This document shows positions 1 through 7,831 of a DNA stretch of 64,000 nt, piece by piece; position 1 is the stretch's first letter, and each line of letters opens with the position of its first letter. Where the stretch lies: positions 1 through 64,000 of the forward strand of contig NZ_BDCI01000020.1 of assembly GCF_001613425.1 (NCBI RefSeq). Direction: 5' to 3'. The notes under the pieces are model-generated. The model ran no database searches. It worked only from the letters and a program-made list of their open reading frames with translations, and was not told the origin of the DNA. This stretch comes from Nocardia vulneris (GTDB lineage Bacteria; Actinomycetota; Actinomycetes; Mycobacteriales; Mycobacteriaceae). The position numbers were made by a program, and so were the translations under genes.

Positions 1-683
1 ATCTGGCCACCAACCATCTTCCCGAGGTCCGGATCATCGCGCCCGACCTGCGGGGACACGGCCGATCGAGCACGCGCCCGCCCTGGACCTTCGAAGCTGT
101 CGCCGACGATCTGGCCGAATTGCTCACCGCCGCGGGCGGGCAGCCGGTGACCGTGGTCGGGCACTCGTTCGGCGGGGCGTCGGCGTTGTATCTGGCACAC
201 CGGCACCCGGAACTGGTCCGGCAGCTGGTGCTGCTGGATCCGGCGATCGGCCTGGCACCCGAATTCGTCGGCGATATCGCCGAATCGCTCGTGGCCGAGC
301 CCGACTACGAGTCCGTGGCCCGCGCCCGCGAGGACAAGCTGGCGTCCTCGTGGGCCGACGTGGCGCCGCACATCCTGGCGGCCGAGCTCTCCGAGCACCT
401 GGTGCCCACGGCGCACGGCCGGGTCGGCTGGCGGATGAGCGTGCCCGCGGTCGCCTCGTATTGGGGTCAGCTGGCGCGGCCCTATGTGCTGCCCCCGCGC
501 GAGTTGCCGACTGTCCTGGTGCAGGCGACGAAGGTACAGCCGCCGTTCGTCACCCCGGAGTTCCGCGCCGCGCTCATCGCCCACTTGGGCGACCGGCTCA
601 CCGTGCACGAGTGGGAGTGCGATCACATGGTGCCGCAAGAACTTCCGGCCCAGACGGCCGCGCTGATCCGCTCGGTGCTCTGA
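1..683 (+). CDS. alpha/beta hydrolase, 5'-truncated
   Basis: The gene enters from outside the window; its frame is open from base 3 and ends with TGA at 681-683. About 226 residues are visible, against 260-290 for a typical alpha/beta hydrolase, so only the N-terminal strands are missing. The nucleophile elbow is GHSFGG (Ser near residue 52 of the visible part), preceded by a PDLRGHGRS oxyanion-type motif, and the catalytic His is probably the one in CDHMVP near the C-terminus. The substrate cannot be told from the sequence; esterase, lactonase or peroxidase-like relatives all share this layout. The next gene starts 5 bases after the stop, so the two may be co-transcribed. Confidence 0.85.
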   Translation, partial: LATNHLPEVRIIAPDLRGHGRSSTRPPWTFEAVADDLAELLTAAGGQPVTVVGHSFGGASALYLAHRHPELVRQLVLLDPAIGLAPEFVGDIAESLVAEPDYESVARAREDKLASSWADVAPHILAAELSEHLVPTAHGRVGWRMSVPAVASYWGQLARPYVLPPRELPTVLVQATKVQPPFVTPEFRAALIAHLGDRLTVHEWECDHMVPQELPAQTAALIRSVL

Positions 684-688
684 GCCCC

Positions 689-985
689 GTGGCCACCACG
701 GACGCCGAGGTCGAGCGGGTGCGCGCGCTGGTCGCGTCGATCCCGCCGGGCCGCGTCGCCACCTACGGCGATATCGCCGCGGCCGCAGGGTTGTCCACGC
801 CGCGCACGGTCGGCTGGATCATGCGCACCGACGCGGCCGACCTGCCCTGGCACCGGGTGCTCGGCGCGAGCGGCAGGCCTGCCGCGCATCTGGCCGAGCG
901 CCAGCTGCGCCTGCTCGCGGCGGAGGGCACGCCGGTGCGCGACGGCCGAGTCGACCTGCGGGCGGCGCGTTTTCCGTTCCCGTAG
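689..985 (+). CDS. alkyltransferase-like (ATL) DNA-binding protein, MGMT family
   Basis: This 98-residue protein has the DNA-binding domain of O6-alkylguanine-DNA alkyltransferases: GRVATYGDIA near residue 21, then PWHRV at 53-57. True methyltransferases have PCHRV; here Trp54 replaces the catalytic cysteine, which defines the ATL subgroup. ATL proteins bind O6-alkylguanine and flag it for nucleotide excision repair without removing the alkyl group (family knowledge). The GTG start at 689 lies 5 bases after the hydrolase stop and gives a protein of normal ATL length; the same frame is open further upstream but that part overlaps the hydrolase gene. Translational coupling with the hydrolase is likely. 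Confidence 0.88.
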   Translation: MATTDAEVERVRALVASIPPGRVATYGDIAAAAGLSTPRTVGWIMRTDAADLPWHRVLGASGRPAAHLAERQLRLLAAEGTPVRDGRVDLRAARFPFP

Positions 986-1038
986 GGCTAGACAGCGCCT
1001 AGTCCCGGAAATACCCCCGCAGCGGGTGGCGCGGCGGT

Positions 1039-1044
1039 TACCGT
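1039..1044 (+). promoter_or_regulatory. leaderless -10 box (TACCGT) for the VOC gene
   Basis: TACCGT is followed by 6 bases and then the ATG at 1051. This fits an actinobacterial TANNNT -10 box with transcription starting at the start codon itself. No Shine-Dalgarno sequence is seen before this ATG, which agrees with a leaderless transcript. No convincing -35 box was found. Confidence 0.5.
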
Positions 1045-1050
1045 TGTTTC

Positions 1051-1800
1051 ATGTCCACCCGCCTGGCGTGTGTCGTGTTCGATGCAGACCGGCCGCGGTT
1101 CGTCGCGGACTTCTGGGCCGAGCTGCTGGGGTGGGGCGTGACCATCGAGCGTCCGGAGGGCGTGGACGTCGCGGCGCCCGACCCTGATGGTGCCGAGCTC
1201 GCCCTGACCTTCGCACCCGCGACCCGAACGAAGAACGCCAAGAACCGCATTCACCTCGATCTGGCCAGCCGCTCGATCGATCATCAACGGCTGCAGGTCG
1301 ATCGGGCGTTGTCGCTGGGCGCGCGCCGGATCGACATCGGCCAGGGCGCGGTGCCCTGGGTGGTGCTCGCCGATCCCGAGGGCAACGAATTCTGTGTGCT
1401 GGAACCGCGGGAGGAGTACGTGGACACCGGCGCGGTGGCCGCCATCGTGGTGGACACCCGGGATCCCGTGCGGCTGGCCGAATTCTGGTCCGCCGCGTCC
1501 GGCTGGCCGGTCGCGCACGGCGGCGCGCAGATCGCGGGCCTGCGTTCACCGACTGGGCTCGGCTCCTGGCTCGAGTTCGTCCGCTCGCCGGAGGCGAAGT
1601 CCGGCCGCAATCTGCTGCACCTGGATCTGGCCTCCTACGACGACCAGGCGGTCGAGCTGGCCCGGCTGCGCGCCGCGGGCGCGACACCGATCGCACACAC
1701 CGGCGCAAGCCTCGGCTCGGTGCCGAGCCTGACCCTCGCCGACCCGGAGACCAACGAGTTCTGTCTGCTGCGCCCGGCCCGCGACCGCTCGACCGCCTAG
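1051..1800 (+). CDS. VOC (glyoxalase/bleomycin resistance fold) protein, two domains
   Basis: This 249-residue protein consists of two VOC modules in tandem, residues about 4-120 and 125-243. Each ends in a matching block, DPEGNEFCVL and DPETNEFCLL, whose Glu is the usual metal ligand at the end of a VOC half. Each repeat also holds an LHLDLAS or IHLDLAS strand with a conserved His. Such two-module proteins are common in actinobacteria as CFP32-like or glyoxalase-like proteins. The substrate is unknown: glyoxalase, dioxygenase and antibiotic-binding roles all use this fold. Confidence 0.85.
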   Translation: MSTRLACVVFDADRPRFVADFWAELLGWGVTIERPEGVDVAAPDPDGAELALTFAPATRTKNAKNRIHLDLASRSIDHQRLQVDRALSLGARRIDIGQGAVPWVVLADPEGNEFCVLEPREEYVDTGAVAAIVVDTRDPVRLAEFWSAASGWPVAHGGAQIAGLRSPTGLGSWLEFVRSPEAKSGRNLLHLDLASYDDQAVELARLRAAGATPIAHTGASLGSVPSLTLADPETNEFCLLRPARDRSTA

Positions 1801-1883
1801 CCGGTCGGCCGCCGCCTCCCGGGTTCGTCGCGGCGACGAATTAGCATGACCGCCATGTTGTACCTTGCTCGAGGTCGTGCTGG

Positions 1884-3623
1884 GTGACCGCCGCGGACGC
1901 CATCGTGCTCGCCGGCGGCCGGGCGAGCCGGATGGGCGGTGTCGACAAGCCCGCGATCGTCATCGGCGGCCGCTCCATGCTCGATGCCGCCTTGGCGGCC
2001 GTCACCGGGTGCGTGCACACGGTGGTGGTCGGTCCGCACCGGCCCGAACTGCCGGAGCCCATTCGGCAGGTCCGTGAGGTGCCCCCCGGGTCGGGGCCGG
2101 TATCGGCGATCGGTGCGGGGCTGCGGGCGCTCGGTTCGGCCGCGCCGTTCGTCGTCGTGCTCGCCGCGGATCTGCCGTTCCTGACCGCCTGGTCGATCAC
2201 CGAATTGCTCAGGCACGCCGGGGAATCCGGGGCCGACGCGGTCTTCGCGGCGGACGATTCGGGACGGCCGCAGTATCTGATCGGAGTGTGGCGGCGCACC
2301 GCGCTCACCACCGCGCTCGACCAGCTGGATTCGCTGATCAACCAACCGATGAAAGCGTTGATCCCCGCCGACTCGGCGATCATCCCGCTGCCCGGCGTCG
2401 CCGACTGCGACACCGACGAGCAGGTGCGGCTGGCCCGTGCGTCGGCGGCCACCCCGCCCGCGGCAGCGCTCACGCTGGCGGCCGCGCGCACCGAGTTGCG
2501 CACCGGGCTCACCCGGCTGACCAGCTACGTAGCCGATCTACGCGCGGTGCGCGGAGCCGCGCTCGCCACGCCGTTGACCGCGGCCGGTCCCCTGCCCCGT
2601 TTCGATGTCTCGGCGATGGACGGCTACGCGGTGGCAGGTGCGGGCCCGTGGCGGTTGCGCCGCGATATCGGCTTCGCCGGCGGCCAGCGCCCGGTCGGCC
2701 TGCTGCCGGGCGAGGCGGTGCGCATCGCCACCGGTGCGCATGTGCCGGACGGCACCACCGGCGTGGTGCGCGACGAATTCACCGACATCGACGGGGACCG
2801 GCTGCACCGACTACCGGATACCCCGCTCCGCGACGATATCCGCCGCCGCGGCGAGGACCGCGAGCCCGGAGATCTCGTTGCGCCGCAGGGAACTCCGGTC
2901 ACCTCGGCGTTGATCTCGGCGGCCGCGAGCGTGGAGGTGACCGCCGCGCCGGTGCGCGGGCCGGTGCGCGCCCGCATCATCATGACCGGCGACGAGATCC
3001 GCAACAAGGGCCCGCTGCACGCGGGGCAGACCCGGGACTCGATCGGGCCGATCTTGCCGGAGCTGTTGTCCTGGTACGGGATTCACGCCGTCGACCGGGT
3101 GCACCTGCGCGACACTCCGAACGGCTTCGACGAGGTGCTCGCCGCGGCGGCGGAATGCGACCTGCTGGTGATAGTCGGAGCGACCGGCGGCGGCGCGGCC
3201 GATCAGCTGCGCACCGCGGTCGCTCGCGCGCAGGCCAGGATACTGGTGCATCGCCTGCGCCTGCGCCCCGGCGGCTCCACCCTCGTCGCCGAACTCCCCA
3301 GCGGCACAACGATCCTCGGCCTGCCCGGGAATCCGTACGCGGCGGTCGCCACGCTGCTGGCGCTGGCTCCCGCGGTGGTCGACGGCCGCACCGGCAGCAC
3401 CCCCGGTCGCACCCAGCTCGGCCCGCTGCACAACGCGGGCGAGATCTCCGGACCGGTCCCCCGCATCGTGCCGGCGCGCTACGCCGACGCGGGCGGCTGG
3501 CTGGGCGATCCACACATCCGGACCGCCCACCTGGGCGGACTGGTCGATCGCGACGGCCTGGTCGTCGTCCCGGCCGAGGCCGCGGACGGCGCGACGGTCG
3601 AGTTCCTGCCGCTGCCGAGGTGA
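1884..3623 (+). CDS. MobA-MoeA fusion: molybdenum cofactor guanylyltransferase / molybdopterin molybdotransferase
   Basis: Two cofactor enzymes are joined in one 579-residue chain. Residues about 4-190 are MobA-like: LAGGRASRMGGVDK is the nucleotide-binding signature of the GTP:Moco guanylyltransferase, and LAADLPFL holds the metal-binding Asp. Residues about 200-579 are MoeA-like: FDVSAMDGYAV, IATGAHVPDGT, TGDEI..GQTRDSIGP and GLPGNPYAA follow the order seen in MoeA, which inserts molybdate into adenylylated molybdopterin. The MoeA motif usually written GGxSxGxxD reads GATGGGAAD here, so this half is divergent. GTG at 1884 is chosen because the MobA signature begins only a few residues later. 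The product would supply the bis-MGD needed by NarG, encoded 7.5 kb downstream. Confidence 0.88.
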   Translation: MTAADAIVLAGGRASRMGGVDKPAIVIGGRSMLDAALAAVTGCVHTVVVGPHRPELPEPIRQVREVPPGSGPVSAIGAGLRALGSAAPFVVVLAADLPFLTAWSITELLRHAGESGADAVFAADDSGRPQYLIGVWRRTALTTALDQLDSLINQPMKALIPADSAIIPLPGVADCDTDEQVRLARASAATPPAAALTLAAARTELRTGLTRLTSYVADLRAVRGAALATPLTAAGPLPRFDVSAMDGYAVAGAGPWRLRRDIGFAGGQRPVGLLPGEAVRIATGAHVPDGTTGVVRDEFTDIDGDRLHRLPDTPLRDDIRRRGEDREPGDLVAPQGTPVTSALISAAASVEVTAAPVRGPVRARIIMTGDEIRNKGPLHAGQTRDSIGPILPELLSWYGIHAVDRVHLRDTPNGFDEVLAAAAECDLLVIVGATGGGAADQLRTAVARAQARILVHRLRLRPGGSTLVAELPSGTTILGLPGNPYAAVATLLALAPAVVDGRTGSTPGRTQLGPLHNAGEISGPVPRIVPARYADAGGWLGDPHIRTAHLGGLVDRDGLVVVPAEAADGATVEFLPLPR

Positions 3624-3708
3624 CCGTACCGGTCGAATCACCGCGCCGACGGCGGGACGCGGTATTCGGCGTTGCCGCCGCGGCAACCGGCTGGCAATGT
3701 CACCGGGC

Positions 3709-4467
3709 ATGAAACGAAGCTTCGAGGATCTGGTGGCGGAGGCGAGCACGGTCCCCGTGGCGGGCTGGGACTTCGGCTGGCTGGACGGACGGGCCACCGA
3801 GCAGCGGCCGTCCTGGGGTTATCAGCGGCTGCTGGGTGCGCGCCTCGGCAAAGTCGATGCGGCACTGGATATTCAGACCGGCGGCGGCGAAGTGCTCGCC
3901 GGTGCGGGGCACATCCCACGACTGCTGGTGGCCACCGAATCCTGGCCGCCGAACGTCGCCAAGGCTACCCAGCTGCTGCACCCGCTCGGCATCACGCTGG
4001 TGGCGGATCCGGACGAACCGCCGTTGCCGTTCGGCGACAACGCCTTTGACCTGGTGACCAGCCGGCATCCGGTCACCGTGTGGTGGCGCGAGATCGCGCG
4101 GGTCCTGCGCCCGTCCGGCACCTATCTGGCGCAACATGTCGGCGATGCAAGCGTTTTCGAACTGGTCGAATATTTCATCGGGCCGCAGAGCGAAGAAATT
4201 CGCAGGCAGCGAAATCCGGCGGACGATCGCGCCGCGGCCGAAGCGGCGGGACTGGAAGTCGTCGATCTGCGCTACGAACGGTTGCGCGTCGAGTTCCACG
4301 ATATCGGCGCGGTGATCTACTTCCTCCGGAAGGTGCCGTGGATGGTGCCCGACTTCACCGTCGACAGATACCGTGATCGACTCGTGACGATGCACGGCGA
4401 GATCGAAGAAAATGGACCGTTCGTCGCCCACTCGACCCGATTCCTAATCGAGGCTCGTAAACCCTGA
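3709..4467 (+). CDS. SAM-dependent methyltransferase (class I)
   Basis: This 252-residue protein looks like a Rossmann-fold methyltransferase of the methyltransf_11 group. The glycine-rich SAM loop is LDIQTGGGEVLAGAG near residue 50, an acidic second strand follows in VVADPDEPPLPF, and DLVTSRHPV is the motif IV region, with a later RVLRPSGTYLAQHV strand typical of the family. An in-frame ATG at 3697 adds four residues; I chose 3709 because the protein then begins MKRSFEDLV. Neither start has a clear ribosome binding site. The substrate is unknown, and neighbours give no clue. Confidence 0.8.
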   Translation: MKRSFEDLVAEASTVPVAGWDFGWLDGRATEQRPSWGYQRLLGARLGKVDAALDIQTGGGEVLAGAGHIPRLLVATESWPPNVAKATQLLHPLGITLVADPDEPPLPFGDNAFDLVTSRHPVTVWWREIARVLRPSGTYLAQHVGDASVFELVEYFIGPQSEEIRRQRNPADDRAAAEAAGLEVVDLRYERLRVEFHDIGAVIYFLRKVPWMVPDFTVDRYRDRLVTMHGEIEENGPFVAHSTRFLIEARKP

Positions 4468-4616
4468 GACCACATCGCACCCCTGTGCTACCTGGGCATT
4501 TGCCTAGGATCGCCGGTGCGACGTGCTTTTTTCACTTACCCTTTCGGAATTGCCACCGGCTCGCTATCGTGGGGAACGTTAGGCGAATAACAATCCCCGG
4601 AAAGGACCGAGTGGAG

Positions 4617-4817
4617 ATGACTGAAAAGTCGAAGAAAGCGCCTAAGAAAATGCCGAGGCAGATGGATCGGCAGCAGCAGCAACAGCGCCAGGATCAGAAC
4701 CAGAACCAAGGTATGAACCGAGGCGGCGCAAATTCCGAAGGCCAGCGCATGCCGAACCAGCGCCAGTCGGACAACGACCGGCGCGACGATGATCAGCGCA
4801 GGATGGGCCACAACTAA
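4617..4817 (+). CDS. small hydrophilic Q/N-rich protein
   Basis: This is a 66-residue, low-complexity, strongly hydrophilic protein: a lysine-rich head (MTEKSKKAPKK), a run of glutamines and alternating Gln-Asn, then Arg/Asp-rich repeats ending in GHN. It has no membrane segment, no cysteine and no recognisable fold, and is probably disordered. The region GGAAAGGA at 4599-4606 is a strong Shine-Dalgarno sequence, 10 bases before ATG 4617; a GTG at 4611 is in frame but too close. A perfect hairpin follows the stop, so it looks like a genuine monocistronic gene. Function is unknown. Confidence 0.6.
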   Translation: MTEKSKKAPKKMPRQMDRQQQQQRQDQNQNQGMNRGGANSEGQRMPNQRQSDNDRRDDDQRRMGHN

Positions 4818-4826
4818 CTGATCCAC

Positions 4827-4867
4827 ACCGCGTGCCGCCGGTTCACTGTGGAACCGGCGGCCGCGGT
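4827..4867 (+). terminator. hairpin terminator after the small Q/N-rich gene
   Basis: An 11-bp perfect stem (GCCGCCGGTTC at 4834-4844 with GAACCGGCGGC at 4851-4861) is extended by ACCGCG/CGCGGT across one bulged T, giving 17 bp around a 6-base loop. It begins 10 bases after the stop codon. There is no T-run, as is common for terminators in high-GC actinobacteria. Confidence 0.7.
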
Positions 4868-4948
4868 TGTGCGCATGCGCCCTGTGGGTTACACGCACCC
4901 TGCGTGAAACGCTGGTGAGCCAGACATTCCGCCCTATCTACTGACGGA

Positions 4949-7261
4949 ATGCCTGTTCCCTCCTCCGCGCGCGGTTACGAGTCCTTCGGCGGCGCCATCG
5001 GACGCACCACCGCGGACTCGACGCCCGAGTGGACCTACCCGCCGACGGCGCCCGCGGGCGCACCCAACATCGTCGTGGTGCTGGTCGACGACCTGGGGTA
5101 CAGCGATATCGGCCCGTTCGGCTCCGAGATCGAGACGCCGACCCTGGATCGGCTGGCCGCCAACGGCGTCCGGCTGACGAACTATCACACCACGCCGCTG
5201 TGCTCGCCGTCGCGGGCCGCGCTGCTCACCGGAATCAACTCCCACCGTGCCGGTTTCGGCTTCGTCGCGAACGCCGATCCGGGCTATCCCGGCCTGCGCC
5301 TCGAACTCGCCGACGATGTGCTCACCCTGCCGGAGATCCTGCGCGACAACGGTTACGCGACCTACGCGGTCGGCAAATGGCACCTGGTCCGCGACGCCAC
5401 GATGAACCCTGCGGCACACCGGGATTCGTGGCCGACCCAGCGTGGCTTCGATCGCTACTACGGTTCCCTGGAGGGACTCAACTCCTTCTATTATCCGAAC
5501 CAACTGGTGTCGGACAGCTCGGTGGTCGACGTCGAGGAGTACCCGGCGGACTACTACCTCACCGACGACTTGACCGACAAGGCGATCGCCTACCTCAAGG
5601 ACCTGCGCGCGCACGACGCGACCAAGCCGTTCTTCCTCTATTTCGCACACGTCGCCATGCACGGTCCGCTCCAGGCCAAACCCGCGGATCTGGCCAAGTA
5701 CCGCGGCCGCTACGCCGAGGGCTGGGACCGGTTGCGGCAGAACCGGTTCGCCGCGCAACTCGCGCAGGGCCTGTTTCCCCCGGGCACCGAGCAGAAGCCG
5801 CGCAACACCGAGCCGGGTTACGAAGCCGCGGAATGGGATTCGTTGAGCGCCGGGCAGCAGCGCCGATTCGCCCGGTACATGGAGGTGTACGCGGGGATGG
5901 TCGACAGCATCGATCAGAGCCTCGGCCGCCTGCTCGAGACCCTCGAACAGCTCGGCGAACTCGACAACACCATCGTGGTGTTCACCTCGGACAACGGCGG
6001 CACCGCCGAGGGCGGCCCGGAGGGCACCCGCAGCTACTTCGCCGAGTTCGCCCGGATCGACGACCCAGACTGGATCGGCGACGTGCCGCACGACGAGGAA
6101 CTGATCGGCACCGCGCGGCTCGGAGTGCACTATCCGCGCGGCTGGGGGCAGGCGTCGAACACCCCGTTCCGTTTCTACAAAGGGCAGACGTTCGCGGGCG
6201 GTGTGCGCGTGCCGCTGCTGGTCTCCTGGCCGAAGGGACTGCCGCGCGGCGCGGGCGACAACGGCATCCGGCACGAATACGCCTATGTCACCGATCTCGC
6301 GCCGACGCTGCTCGAGCTCGCCGGGCTGCGCCGCCCGAGCGTGCGTAACGGCTTGCCGGCCAAAGACTTCGATGGTGTCTCGGCCGCCGCCCTGCTGCGT
6401 GACCCGCAGGCCGCGACGCGGCACACCGAACAGTATTCCGAGATGACCGGACACCGCGGCTTCTACCGCGACGGCTGGAAGTTGCTGTCCCTGCACGAGC
6501 CCGGCGCGGACCTCGACGGCCCGCACTGGCAGCTGTTCGATGTGCGTACCGATCCGACCGAATTGCACGACGTTGCGGACCGGTACCCGGACAAGGCGGC
6601 CGAGCTGGCCGCCGCATGGGACGAATCCGCCTGGGCCAATACGGTTTTCCCCCTGCTCACCCGCCAGGACCTGGCCCGCAGACGCCCCGAGGAGGCGCGG
6701 CTCGGCGAGCCGCTGCGGCTGCTGCCCGGCACCCCGACCCTGGAGCGCTACCGCGCCCAGCGACTGATCGCCTATCGCGATTTCACCATCACGGCGGAGC
6801 TGGCCGGCTATCGCCCCGGCGACGAGGGTGTCCTTGTCGCACACGGCGATCCGCTCGGCGGGTATCTGCTGTACATCGAGGACGGCTGGCTGGTGTTCGG
6901 GATGAACAGCTACGGCCGCTACGACTCGGTGTCGACCGGTCCGCTGACCGCCGGAATCCGCCGGATCTCGGTGACCGCGACGGTCCGTCCGCAGCTGCGC
7001 TGGGATTTCGCCCTCGCGGTCGACGGCGTGCGGGTGGCCCGGCTCCGCGATCAGGTCCAGCTGGTGGGCATGTCGCCGTGGACGGGCATCTCCGTCGGCG
7101 TCGACGCGCGCGGACCGGTGTCCTGGGAGCTGCGCGAGCGCCGCGGCCCGTTCCGGTACGGCGGCGAACTCCGCGCGGTGACCTACACGCCGGGGCCGAT
7201 CCGGGTGCCCGCGGGCACCATCGAGGCGGTGGAGCGGGAAGCGGAATTCGTTGCGGAATAA
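4949..7261 (+). CDS. arylsulfatase
   Basis: This 770-residue sulfatase hydrolyses sulfate esters. The N-terminal VVVLVDDLGYSDIG carries the two Asp metal ligands, and PLCSPSRAALLTG carries Cys85 in the C-x-P-S-R motif that is oxidised to formylglycine. TSDNGGTAEGG near residue 345 is the second Asp-Asn metal motif, and GKWHL matches the conserved Lys-His active-site region. After the catalytic core (about 40-560) there is a C-terminal beta-rich extension of roughly 200 residues, as in the large mycobacterial AtsA/AtsD group. There is no signal peptide or membrane segment, so it should be cytoplasmic. A separate formylglycine-generating enzyme must act on it; none is in the window. Confidence 0.92.
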   Translation: MPVPSSARGYESFGGAIGRTTADSTPEWTYPPTAPAGAPNIVVVLVDDLGYSDIGPFGSEIETPTLDRLAANGVRLTNYHTTPLCSPSRAALLTGINSHRAGFGFVANADPGYPGLRLELADDVLTLPEILRDNGYATYAVGKWHLVRDATMNPAAHRDSWPTQRGFDRYYGSLEGLNSFYYPNQLVSDSSVVDVEEYPADYYLTDDLTDKAIAYLKDLRAHDATKPFFLYFAHVAMHGPLQAKPADLAKYRGRYAEGWDRLRQNRFAAQLAQGLFPPGTEQKPRNTEPGYEAAEWDSLSAGQQRRFARYMEVYAGMVDSIDQSLGRLLETLEQLGELDNTIVVFTSDNGGTAEGGPEGTRSYFAEFARIDDPDWIGDVPHDEELIGTARLGVHYPRGWGQASNTPFRFYKGQTFAGGVRVPLLVSWPKGLPRGAGDNGIRHEYAYVTDLAPTLLELAGLRRPSVRNGLPAKDFDGVSAAALLRDPQAATRHTEQYSEMTGHRGFYRDGWKLLSLHEPGADLDGPHWQLFDVRTDPTELHDVADRYPDKAAELAAAWDESAWANTVFPLLTRQDLARRRPEEARLGEPLRLLPGTPTLERYRAQRLIAYRDFTITAELAGYRPGDEGVLVAHGDPLGGYLLYIEDGWLVFGMNSYGRYDSVSTGPLTAGIRRISVTATVRPQLRWDFALAVDGVRVARLRDQVQLVGMSPWTGISVGVDARGPVSWELRERRGPFRYGGELRAVTYTPGPIRVPAGTIEAVEREAEFVAE

Positions 7262-7273
7262 GCGAACCGGCAC

Positions 7274-7288
7274 TTACCCCGGAGGTAA
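7274..7288. promoter_or_regulatory. small dyad TTACC-N5-GGTAA upstream of the DUF1330 gene
   Basis: A perfect 5-bp inverted repeat with a 5-base centre (CCGGA) lies just after the arylsulfatase stop and about 80 bases before the next start. Its size and position suit a repressor or activator half-site pair, but no factor can be named. Confidence 0.35.
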
Positions 7289-7320
7289 TTGTCCGGCCGC
7301 ACCGGGCGTCCTACGGTCGA

Positions 7321-7348
7321 GGTGGCGTCACGATCGGGTGACGCCACC
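7321..7348. promoter_or_regulatory. perfect 11-bp inverted repeat in the DUF1330 promoter/leader
   Basis: GGTGGCGTCAC (7321-7331) and GTGACGCCACC (7338-7348) form a perfect inverted repeat around GATCGG. A possible -10 (TACGGT, 7312-7317) puts the transcription start at about 7324, inside the left arm. The palindrome could be an operator, or a hairpin at the 5' end of the mRNA. It could also serve as the terminator of the arylsulfatase gene, 60 bases upstream. Confidence 0.45.
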
Positions 7349-7365
7349 GAACAAGGGAACCGCTC

Positions 7366-7713
7366 ATGCCCGCGTATGGCTTCGCCCATCTGCGTGTGCG
7401 CACGCCGCACGCCGACATCCTGGAATACCTGGAACGCATCCAGGACACTCTCGATCCGTTCCACGGGCGCTTCGTGATTCACGGACCGCCCGCCGAGATC
7501 GTGGAGGGCAGCTGGCCCGGGTCCATGGTGCTGCTCGAATTCCCGGATCTGGACACGGCACGGCAGTGGTACCACTCGCCCGCGTACCAGGCGATCATGC
7601 CGCTGCGCACCGACCACATCGAGGGCGATCTGCTGTTGATCGAGGGCGTCGGGCCGGACTACGACCCGCGCGAGCGCGCGGCGAAACTGCGCGCGGGCAC
7701 CTCGGCGGCCTGA
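7366..7713 (+). CDS. DUF1330 domain protein
   Basis: This 115-residue protein has the DUF1330 layout, a ferredoxin-like dimeric alpha/beta barrel fold: a first strand AYGFAHLRVRTP, the central FHGRFVIHGPPAEIVEGSWPGSMVLLEFPDLDTARQWYHSPAYQAIMPLR block (given here only as landmarks F..GRF, VEG.WPG and W..S..YQ), and a final strand DLLLIEGV. Members are small soluble proteins of unknown function; no catalytic residue is established. The start has AAGGGAA 9 bases upstream. Confidence 0.85.
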   Translation: MPAYGFAHLRVRTPHADILEYLERIQDTLDPFHGRFVIHGPPAEIVEGSWPGSMVLLEFPDLDTARQWYHSPAYQAIMPLRTDHIEGDLLLIEGVGPDYDPRERAAKLRAGTSAA

Positions 7714-7831
7714 GTCCAGGGCGGCGCTTTCGGCATCGGCGCCGGGCGCGCGGCCGACTTTTCCCGGCTGTTCCGTTTCCGATACCGTTGACCAGGGACA
7801 ACCTGGTGACATGCGGTAAAGGACGGGCTTG

